From Photobacterium swingsii (GTDB lineage: Bacteria; Pseudomonadota; Gammaproteobacteria; Enterobacterales; Vibrionaceae): a DNA stretch of 64,000 nucleotides. The DNA is taken from assembly GCF_024346715.1 (NCBI RefSeq), contig NZ_AP024853.1, positions 1,116,001 to 1,180,000 of the forward strand, read 5' to 3'. The notes below the pieces were generated by a model that searched no databases, was not told the origin of the DNA, and saw nothing but the letters and a program-made list of their open reading frames with translations. This document shows positions 26,514 to 34,010 of the stretch, piece by piece. Made by a program: the position numbers and the translations under genes. Every line of letters begins with the position of its first letter. Position 1 is the stretch's first letter.

Positions 26514-26818
26514 TGGCCTCCGTGCTCATGTCAGTGTTCGCATACAAAGTAAATTTCCCTTTATAAAATTAAGAACAGCCTTATTGCTTTGGCAAATATC
26601 TACACAGCAAAAATATGATAAATGATAAAAGCTAGAAGTTACGCACACTTACCGTCAATAAAACGACACTTTTACAGATGAGATATTGATCAATAAATGG
26701 CAAATCGATCACAGGATTTGTCTTGAATTATGGTCAAACCTCAACCATACATTATGAATAGAGAAACCCGTTTATCGCTCTAAAACTGAATAGATAAAAG
26801 ACCAAAAGGAATGGCACT
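26514..26818. promoter_or_regulatory. Divergent control region between adhesin gene and exporter operon
   Basis: This 305-bp gap serves both the giant gene (minus) and the exporter operon (plus). It contains a perfect palindrome TATTGATCAATA (26684-26695), an inverted repeat CAAATC/GATTTG (26701-26720) and a possible CRP-like site, TGGCA-6-TCACA at 26698-26713 (right half perfect, left half 3 of 5). A ribosome site AAGGAATGGC precedes the HPt gene at 26819. The elements are seen; the factors are inferred. Confidence 0.45.
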
Positions 26819-27151
26819 ATGATTAACTTTGATGCATTTAGCGACTCGATGGACGGTGATGACGACATGATGTCGATGATTATAGAGCTGTATAACGAAG
26901 AGCATGGCAACGATATCCAAATGATTCAGGAAAAGTATGCCAACAGCGACATGGACGGTTTATTTCATACCGTGCATTCTCTCAAAGGCGTACTGCTCAC
27001 TTTATGTGAAGAAAATGCTAGCGAGCAATTTGAAACAATCGAACGCCTCTGTAAACAGGGAGAGAAGCCCGATGCGCAGCTGATTGAGGATGTATTGAGT
27101 GAGATGGTCAGAGTGAATCAACAAATCGCCGACCACGGCCTAGCAAACTAA
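26819..27151 (+). CDS. Free-standing HPt (histidine phosphotransfer) protein
   Basis: A 110-residue helical protein. TVHSLKGVLLTLCEENAS carries the HPt signature HxLKG with the phosphorylatable His53, followed by the usual small and hydrophobic residues of the four-helix bundle. Such proteins shuttle phosphoryl groups between receiver domains. It is the first gene of the exporter operon and, three genes on, faces a receiver-containing membrane protein, so the two may form a relay. It has no catalytic domain of its own. N-terminal residues (NFDAFSDSMDGDDDMMSMII) match the first HPt helix. Confidence 0.88.
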   Translation: MINFDAFSDSMDGDDDMMSMIIELYNEEHGNDIQMIQEKYANSDMDGLFHTVHSLKGVLLTLCEENASEQFETIERLCKQGEKPDAQLIEDVLSEMVRVNQQIADHGLAN

Positions 27152-27269
27152 CATCGTTACCCTGTTACAGCACAAGACCAGCTACAGCACGAAACCAAAA
27201 TCGATAAATTGTCCTCAGCATCTTATCGGCGCGTGGTTATAACGGAGGCGTGATACAAGGAGCGATTGC

Positions 27270-28607
27270 GTGGGCATTGAAAATCACATCAAAAAGGCAC
27301 TGATCGAATCGAAACATAACAAGGCGCAGGATGCCGATAATTCGATCTACATCAAAAGTGCAATGACAACAGTACATAAGTCTTTATTGTTCTTGTTCAT
27401 CGCCCTGCTATTACTGATTGTTTTAGCCTCGCGGGCACAAATAGACATTGTGGTTTCATCCCGTGGCGAGATGTTACTTGATTCAGATATTGAACGTGTC
27501 CAGCATTTAGAAGGCGGGATTTTAGATACCTTGTTAGTCAAAACAGGGGATTATGTGTATGCAGGGCAGCCTATTGCGCGCTTAAAATCGGTCGATCGTG
27601 ATACACAGTTTCAATCGGCCACATTAGATATTGTCGGTTTAGAAATGGACATCGCCCGATACCAAGGGCTAATGGAGCAAACGAAACCAGACTATACTGC
27701 TTTTACAGCCTACCCAGAGCTCGTGTCTCAACACCTTGAGTCTTGGTACAAAGAATTCCAAAAGAACACCTCAAATCAAGAGCTCATCGAATTAGACATA
27801 GATCATAAACAGCGCTTGATTGATTCGATGAAAAAGCGGATCAGCAGTTCACGCAAACAGCTTGGCTTGATCCGAAAACAGCTTTCAATCAAAGAAACTT
27901 TGTACAAAGAAGAAATGGCCTCGTATGTCGATGTGCTTAACATGCAGGTACAAGAAACCAATATGTTGCGCGAGATAGAAAACCTAGATGAAGCCGTTAT
28001 GACAGAGCAGTTCCAATCAGCTCGGTTAGAAAAGCAACTCAACGACACGATTGCCAGTCGAAATGCGGGTTATCAAGCCCAAATTAATCAACTAGAAAAA
28101 GATCGTTCACTCAAACAAGCACAACTGCCTCAACATGCCGATAAAGTTGATCGTCTCACCGTTTACTCGCCCGTTGATGGCGTCGTGGACAAGGTACATT
28201 TCAATTTCAAATCCGCCGTTATTCCCCCCAACGAAAGCATTGCTGATATTGCGCCTATTCGAAATAGCTTGCACGGCGAAGCTAAAATACCCAAAAAAGA
28301 CATGGGGTTTGTCGAAATAGGCCAAGAGGTCAAATTGAAATTCGATACCTATAACTTCGCTAAGTACGGCTTTATCACAGGCACAATCGATTCCATCAGC
28401 CGCTCATCGTACAAAGAAGAAGAAAACGAGTTCTACATTGCCAAGATTTCAATTCAGCAAGATTTTCTCGAAAAGTCTGGAGCAACTTACACCTTATCGC
28501 CATACATGGAATTTACTGCCGATATCAAAACCGGCTCTCGCTACGCGATTGATTACGCCCTAAAACCAGTAATGAGCGCCATGGAAGACGCATTTGATGA
28601 GAGGTAA
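27270..28607 (+). CDS. Type I secretion membrane-fusion protein (HlyD family)
   Basis: A 445-residue periplasmic adaptor: short cytosolic N-terminus, one membrane helix (LLFLFIALLLLIVLASRAQI, about residues 36-55), then a biotinyl-lipoyl-like half (SSRGEMLLDSDIERVQHLEGGILDTLLVKTGDYVYAGQPIARL), a long coiled coil (about 120-285), and a beta-barrel domain with VYSPVDGVVDKVHF and GQEVKLKFDTYNFAKYGFITG, the classical HlyD signature region. It links the ABC proteins to the TolC-like channel. The start is a GTG with GGAG seven bases upstream. It sits between the HPt gene and the kinase-like gene, an unusual order for a secretion operon. Confidence 0.92.
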   Translation: MGIENHIKKALIESKHNKAQDADNSIYIKSAMTTVHKSLLFLFIALLLLIVLASRAQIDIVVSSRGEMLLDSDIERVQHLEGGILDTLLVKTGDYVYAGQPIARLKSVDRDTQFQSATLDIVGLEMDIARYQGLMEQTKPDYTAFTAYPELVSQHLESWYKEFQKNTSNQELIELDIDHKQRLIDSMKKRISSSRKQLGLIRKQLSIKETLYKEEMASYVDVLNMQVQETNMLREIENLDEAVMTEQFQSARLEKQLNDTIASRNAGYQAQINQLEKDRSLKQAQLPQHADKVDRLTVYSPVDGVVDKVHFNFKSAVIPPNESIADIAPIRNSLHGEAKIPKKDMGFVEIGQEVKLKFDTYNFAKYGFITGTIDSISRSSYKEEENEFYIAKISIQQDFLEKSGATYTLSPYMEFTADIKTGSRYAIDYALKPVMSAMEDAFDER

Positions 28608-28613
28608 CACAGA

Positions 28614-30878
28614 GTGAAGATCGCTAAAACAACAATCACGCGTTTATCCATCGTTTTACTTCTTGGATTTGTTAGTGCTCAAGCATTTATTGGTTGGCAA
28701 TGGGTAACGAATAACAAAGCGCAGTCACATGCAATGCAATCTCCGCTATTGCAGAGTTCGGATAAATTAGTCTCACAATCTGAGCTATTAATGCATGCAT
28801 CCTTAGTGTGCAAAGGCCAAATGTGTTCCCCCTCACAACCGCCCATGCAACCTTTAATTCGCACATTACAAAGTGACATTACCACTTTTAAACAACTGGC
28901 CGCCGCAGAAAAATCGCAAATAAGTTTGGTTGGTAATGTGGTATATCCACAGCTCGCAATTACGCTAGAACGCTTTATTGCGACAGAAGATACCATTCAA
29001 TTTCAACAAGGGTTATTAGCCAGCTATAGCACACTGCAAATGGCCCAGAAAAACTTACTCGCCGTAGTCTTATCGGGCTATCAGTCTCGCCAACAGCAAC
29101 TATTTCATCAGGCGCTCTTTGTTTTTGCACTTGCCGTGGTGACTGCGCTCGGTCTGCTCTTCTTACTGCGGCACAGCAAGCAAGCGAGTCATCATGCCGT
29201 CCAGGTCGATCACGATATTCTTCAGCTTGCGACTCAACTGGAAAATATCGATGCACAAGGCATCCAAGCTAAGCTCAATAACCTCAATACTACCCCTGCT
29301 GAGCGACGTATTTTCGCCAACTTGGCTTCTATGTACCAAGATGTTGAATTTCAAAAACGCAATGCTGATTTATATCGTCAGCTTTACGCGCTCATCGGCT
29401 ATGAAATTCGTGGCATGACCAACACCATTCAAGGCGGGGTGCGCTTAATCGCCCAGGACGCTGGCGAAAACGGTGCTGTGATGGCGCGCGATATTACCCT
29501 CGCAACCAATACACTGTCAGATTTAGCGGATAACTATAACCGCCTTATCTCGGGTGGGAACAAAGCACAAACCGGCAATGTTAATTTCTTGCCTTTTATG
29601 TCTGAACTTATTGTGCACCTAACCGCTAAAACACAGCACTCACAGCGCACCTTTGAATGCCGTTTGCACGATAATTTACCTGAAGTGATTGAAGGCAATG
29701 CCACTAGTCTGTTTTGGGTCCTTTTCCTGCAACTTTCCAATGCCATTTCGGCCCAAAACGATAAATACTTATTACTGAATATTCGCACCGAAGCGGCAGA
29801 AGAAGTCGAACAAACACGCTTGGTATTTGAAATAGTATTCTTGCCAACCAATGCTGTGAACCTAGCCGATATTCAAGAGGCGCAGTGGGAAGCTGTTGAC
29901 GAAAAAAGTGGCATTAACGATGAGTGGTCAAAAGCGATTCTAACTAAAGTAAATCGCTTTGCATCCTCGTGGTTTCAAGCGCCAGCCCCGAATTTACCAG
30001 CCGATGGCGAGGGTATAAGCCCAACCTTGCCGCCCTTTCAAAAACTGCATATCGGCATAGATATCACACCAAAGAGTTTCTATCGCATAGAGCGTTCGCT
30101 AGACAATAAGCGCGTCATGGTGTGTACCGACTCTTCCTTGCAGATTGATATTATGACGCGCATGCTCGAGCAATATGGGGCAAAAGTACAAGTTGTTCGA
30201 GCAGCTAACGACATTTTCAAATCGTTACCAACCATAGGTGAATACGATGCCATTATTATTACCGACACCTTAAAAGGCATTCAGCTTAAATCATTTTGTA
30301 AGACACTCCATTCGCGCCTTAAAAAAGCCGCCAAAACCAAACTCTTCTTGGCCGCTTCTGAATCTAGCACAGTGCAAGACACCCACGAGTATGTTGATCG
30401 TGTGTTCTACACCCCACTGATCCCGTATGAACTGATCCCGAACTTGACCGAAGCCATGCAGGTTGCGGAGGAAGCCAATGTTCAAACGCAAAACACCTTC
30501 CTGATTGTTGAAGATGACCGCGTTCAACAGTTCCTATTGAAAAAACTATTAAGCAAGCAAGGGTATGAGGCTCACACCGTCAGTGATGGTGCCCAAGCCG
30601 TTGAGTATATGAAAGAGCACGGTGCAGACATCGTCTTTATGGACTGTATCATGCCGGGCATGGGCGGTATCGAAGCTACCAAACTTATCCGTCAACGGGA
30701 AGATGAAATGGATATCCATCAACCCGCCACCATCATTGGTGCAACCGCACTTACCAGTGCGAGTGAACACAAGTCATGTATTGAAGCAGGGATGGACTAT
30801 GTCATCAGTAAGCCGTACAAAAGTGATGAAATCATCAAAGTTATTAAAAAATACATGGCCATTCAAAAGATCTGTTAA
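28614..30878 (+). CDS. Membrane pseudo-histidine kinase with C-terminal receiver domain
   Basis: 754 residues: a membrane helix at about 8-26, a periplasmic region with CKGQMC, a second helix at about 165-187, then a dimerisation-like helix pair ALIGYEIRGMTNTIQGGVRLI. Where active kinases have SHEIRTP, this has GYEIRGM: Tyr263 stands in for the phospho-accepting His. The following ATPase-like part keeps an N-box remnant (LQLSNAISAQND) but shows no DxGxG or GxGL boxes, so it is probably inactive. Residues 490-610 resemble a degenerate receiver. The last 125 residues are a full receiver (LIVEDDRVQQ; Asp677 in VFMDCIMPG; Lys in ISKPYKS). GTG start with GAGAGGT upstream. It is likely a phosphorelay sensor controlled by the operon's HPt rather than a kinase. 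Confidence 0.82.
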   Translation: MKIAKTTITRLSIVLLLGFVSAQAFIGWQWVTNNKAQSHAMQSPLLQSSDKLVSQSELLMHASLVCKGQMCSPSQPPMQPLIRTLQSDITTFKQLAAAEKSQISLVGNVVYPQLAITLERFIATEDTIQFQQGLLASYSTLQMAQKNLLAVVLSGYQSRQQQLFHQALFVFALAVVTALGLLFLLRHSKQASHHAVQVDHDILQLATQLENIDAQGIQAKLNNLNTTPAERRIFANLASMYQDVEFQKRNADLYRQLYALIGYEIRGMTNTIQGGVRLIAQDAGENGAVMARDITLATNTLSDLADNYNRLISGGNKAQTGNVNFLPFMSELIVHLTAKTQHSQRTFECRLHDNLPEVIEGNATSLFWVLFLQLSNAISAQNDKYLLLNIRTEAAEEVEQTRLVFEIVFLPTNAVNLADIQEAQWEAVDEKSGINDEWSKAILTKVNRFASSWFQAPAPNLPADGEGISPTLPPFQKLHIGIDITPKSFYRIERSLDNKRVMVCTDSSLQIDIMTRMLEQYGAKVQVVRAANDIFKSLPTIGEYDAIIITDTLKGIQLKSFCKTLHSRLKKAAKTKLFLAASESSTVQDTHEYVDRVFYTPLIPYELIPNLTEAMQVAEEANVQTQNTFLIVEDDRVQQFLLKKLLSKQGYEAHTVSDGAQAVEYMKEHGADIVFMDCIMPGMGGIEATKLIRQREDEMDIHQPATIIGATALTSASEHKSCIEAGMDYVISKPYKSDEIIKVIKKYMAIQKIC

Positions 30879-32271
30879 CACCACATCAGCTCTATCTTGT
30901 GCGCTTGTTAGCCTAACTCTCTTGAGCTTTGGGGTTTCCTCCTATTCGCAAGCCGCCGACTTACTGGAGGTAGTCGATAGCGCGTTACAACAAAACCTGT
31001 CTTTGAGCAGTGCTGAAACGCGCTTGAAATCATCGCAATATGATTTAGACATTAACCGAGGCAAATTTTTACCCTCACTCGACCTGTCAGCCAATACACG
31101 ATGGAACGACAGTGCGACTCACCAAGAAACAGGCGGCGAAGCCAATAACCGCTACAATAATCACGGCGTTAATGTGACGCTCTCGCAAACCCTGTTTGAC
31201 CTTGGTGATCTCTACTCGCAAGCTAGCACACAGGTAAGTGTGGATACTGAAACACTCCGCACAGAGCAAACTCGTCAATCGATTATTCGAGATGCCTCCA
31301 CCACCTATTTCGAATACCTAAAGAACAATGCACAAATTCGTGCCACCCAAGCAGAATACGACTCATCAGCCGCCCGTCTGACATTCATTACCCGCAATGT
31401 CGAACTCGGCAATGTCGCAGGCACAGAAAAATATGAAGTCATGGCGCAAAAAGAAAAAACCGCGAACACCCTGCGCAGCTTAAAAAAAGACCAGCGTGTC
31501 ATATTAACTAAGCTTGAAAATATTGTTCAGCAGCCGCTCAATCCTGACTATGATTTACAATCAACGATTCAATTCAATGAAATCACGGCCACTCGCCAAC
31601 GCCAACTTAACGAAATCATGTACACCTCAGGCTATGATTTACTGATTGCCCAACAAGAGGTAAAAAGAAATCGTCAGTCATTAAAAGAAACTGGAGCCAC
31701 CTTCGCACCATCATTAAAAGGCAGTGTGGGTTATACCTACGACAACACCAATGATGCTTCAGCCAATGTGTTTCCCAATAACGGCACCACAGAAGAAGCG
31801 GTTTACACCCTAACCTTGGATGTGCCTATTTTTAATGGCGGAAAAGACTATTACCGCTATGAACAAAACAAGGTCAATATCGAGCGCGCTGAAATTGACC
31901 TGCAAGACAGCAAGCAACAAAGCCAACAAGCCTTTGATACCTTTATTTACGACATTAACGATTACTCCGCTTCGCTACGTAGCCTCACAACCATCATTCA
32001 AGCTAATTACGCCTCGTATAAAGGTATTCAGAAAGCCCATAAACTCGGAACGCGCACTATTACCGACTTACTATCCGCCGAGAGCAAACTCTTTAGTAGT
32101 ATCCGTGACTATGAAAACGCGCGATACGATTACATCATCGCCTTGGTGCAACTCAACGAATTAATTGGCAATTTAAACCTAAGCACCATAGGCAAGATTG
32201 CGGCGCAAATGTCGCCGACCAGTGATAGCAAAACCGATTCGCCAATTCCTCTTCACCTCTTGGCTCAATAA
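30826..32271 (+). CDS. TolC-family outer-membrane channel of a type I secretion system
   Basis: A 481-residue protein from ATG 30826: signal peptide (hydrophobic ALSCALVSLTLLSFGVSSYSQA after a basic stretch), then ADLLEVVDSALQQNLSLSSAETRLKSS, the typical opening helix of TolC/LapE channels, two halves of alternating helices and barrel strands (YTLTLDVPIFNGGKDYYRYEQ; GTRTITDLLSAESKLF). A longer open frame from 30622 is only read-through of the upstream gene. The true start overlaps the preceding kinase-like gene by 53 bp, an unusually long overlap. It forms the outer-membrane conduit for the HlyD/ABC complex of this operon. Confidence 0.9.
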   Translation: MKSSKLLKNTWPFKRSVNTTSALSCALVSLTLLSFGVSSYSQAADLLEVVDSALQQNLSLSSAETRLKSSQYDLDINRGKFLPSLDLSANTRWNDSATHQETGGEANNRYNNHGVNVTLSQTLFDLGDLYSQASTQVSVDTETLRTEQTRQSIIRDASTTYFEYLKNNAQIRATQAEYDSSAARLTFITRNVELGNVAGTEKYEVMAQKEKTANTLRSLKKDQRVILTKLENIVQQPLNPDYDLQSTIQFNEITATRQRQLNEIMYTSGYDLLIAQQEVKRNRQSLKETGATFAPSLKGSVGYTYDNTNDASANVFPNNGTTEEAVYTLTLDVPIFNGGKDYYRYEQNKVNIERAEIDLQDSKQQSQQAFDTFIYDINDYSASLRSLTTIIQANYASYKGIQKAHKLGTRTITDLLSAESKLFSSIRDYENARYDYIIALVQLNELIGNLNLSTIGKIAAQMSPTSDSKTDSPIPLHLLAQ

Positions 32272-32282
32272 AGGAATAACAC

Positions 32283-34010
32283 ATGAAAAATCCTTTATTT
32301 ACACGAAAAATTAGCCCGTTAGATAAGCTATACCTGATTTTTTCAACTGTAATGACAACCTTACTTGGACTTGTTTTACCGTTTTCGATTCTGATCATCT
32401 TTGATCGTATTCTGCCCAACCAGTCGACCAATTCGTTAATGCTGTTATTTGGGATTATCCTGACGGCCATTTTTCTTGATTACCAATTAAAGCGGCAAGA
32501 AGAACATCTGGTCTCGGTGATCATGAAGCGCTTTGAAAGCCAGCTCACTAATCGTGTTTTTATGGCTATTTGTGCCGCTAATATCGAACGTTTCAATCGC
32601 TTAGAGATGGGAGAATACCTAGAACGCATCGCCACAATTCCAGATATAAAACAATTCTTCGGGGGCGAATCAGTCAAGGCAATGATCAATGCTGGCACCA
32701 GTATTATCACCATTTTGATCATCTTTCTGATTAACATGTGGGCGGGATTAGCACTTATTCTCGCCTCAGGTATCTTATTCGTTACTGCTAAATTTCTCGC
32801 CCAGAAACGCGTCACAATCTTATCGCAACGTTCGGATATAGAAGGATTAACTAACTCTAAGATCATTGAGATTGTTTCCAACCCTCTAGATATTAAAAGC
32901 CGCACCATGGAATACCGTGTCGAAAGTGTCATGGTCGAAATGATCCGTGAACGCGAAACCCAAAGCATTGCTTATGAACGACTTGAATCCTCATTTAATC
33001 TCACACTGAACCTGATCCAGCAGCTGTCAGTCGCTATTGTTGTCGTACTTTGTGCGCGCGCAGTGATCAACCTAGAGATCAGCCAAGGGGTGATGGCCGC
33101 CGTTATTTTGCTGACTAACCGCTACTTCGCGCCCTATCAACAAGTGATGCGAACACTCAGCCGTTGGCGCGTCAATCAACTTAATATTGCCCGCATCGCA
33201 GAGCTTCTCGATTTAGCATCGACTCATCCCCCATTAGATTCAAGCCACCAGCGTGCTGACAATCAGGTTCATGATGATGTCCTTACGACAGATGCAAACA
33301 AAGAATCCGATCTCCCCCTGCCAATCAGTATTATCACAGTTGGTACTGCCGATACGATGGTAATAGAAAATCACATCGCAGAGGATCATGCCAACTCACT
33401 CCAGCAACCTTCTGTTTCAGCAGAACAGCTTCAGCTGACAACAGGACATATCCACCTACTCACAGGGCCGAGCGGGAGCGGAAAAAGTCATCTTTTACGC
33501 TGTCTGACACGTGATACTCACAATGACAATCTCACCATTAATGTGAACCAGCACACGTTTGATGACATCGGCTACGCACAATGGCGTAATCACATCATCA
33601 AAGTTGATAAAAACACCTCACTGGTTGAAGGATCTATCATTGATAACCTAACCTGCTTTCAATCACACCTGAACAGCGCGGCCTTTTCACTTTGTGAAAA
33701 CCTCGCCATTAAAGACAAGATCGATGGCTTAAAGAATGGTTTTTATACCCAAATATCTAGCCATTCTCAGCTGCCTTTCTCGCGTCAGGTTTTATTCGCT
33801 TTATTGGTAGTTCGTGCACTGCTCAGTAACAAGTCAGTCTTAATGATTGACGATATTGATATGGTGTACGACGAACAATTTGGTCGCCTTTTACTGGCGT
33901 GCATCGCGCCAAAAGCAAACAATTTTATCTGTGTCATTGTGAGCAACAAACTAGGGCAACTCGACAGCCGTTTGGTGAAGCATAAATTTGAGAAAAAGGT
34001 GGCTGCATGA
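32283..34010 (+). CDS. Type I secretion ABC half-transporter with degenerate ATPase motifs
   Basis: 575 residues: six-helix membrane domain (about 15-300; opening DKLYLIFSTVMTTLLGLVLPFSILIIFDRILP) and an ATPase domain. Walker A is intact (GPSGSGKS, 395-402). The signature LSGGQ is replaced by LPFSRQ, and the Walker B end reads MIDDID with Asp524 in place of the catalytic Glu, so its own catalytic site is probably weak or dead. About 60 residues of extra linker (318-375) precede the ATPase. No peptidase-like N-terminal domain is present. It overlaps the next gene by 4 bp (ATGA), and the two products likely pair as a heterodimer. AAGGAATAACAC precedes the ATG. Confidence 0.88.
   Translation: MKNPLFTRKISPLDKLYLIFSTVMTTLLGLVLPFSILIIFDRILPNQSTNSLMLLFGIILTAIFLDYQLKRQEEHLVSVIMKRFESQLTNRVFMAICAANIERFNRLEMGEYLERIATIPDIKQFFGGESVKAMINAGTSIITILIIFLINMWAGLALILASGILFVTAKFLAQKRVTILSQRSDIEGLTNSKIIEIVSNPLDIKSRTMEYRVESVMVEMIRERETQSIAYERLESSFNLTLNLIQQLSVAIVVVLCARAVINLEISQGVMAAVILLTNRYFAPYQQVMRTLSRWRVNQLNIARIAELLDLASTHPPLDSSHQRADNQVHDDVLTTDANKESDLPLPISIITVGTADTMVIENHIAEDHANSLQQPSVSAEQLQLTTGHIHLLTGPSGSGKSHLLRCLTRDTHNDNLTINVNQHTFDDIGYAQWRNHIIKVDKNTSLVEGSIIDNLTCFQSHLNSAAFSLCENLAIKDKIDGLKNGFYTQISSHSQLPFSRQVLFALLVVRALLSNKSVLMIDDIDMVYDEQFGRLLLACIAPKANNFICVIVSNKLGQLDSRLVKHKFEKKVAA

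Noticed and set aside
30622..30825. N-terminal extension of the TolC-like ORF inside the kinase-like gene
   Set aside because: It is an alternative frame of the receiver coding region. The signal peptide starts only after the ATG at 30826.
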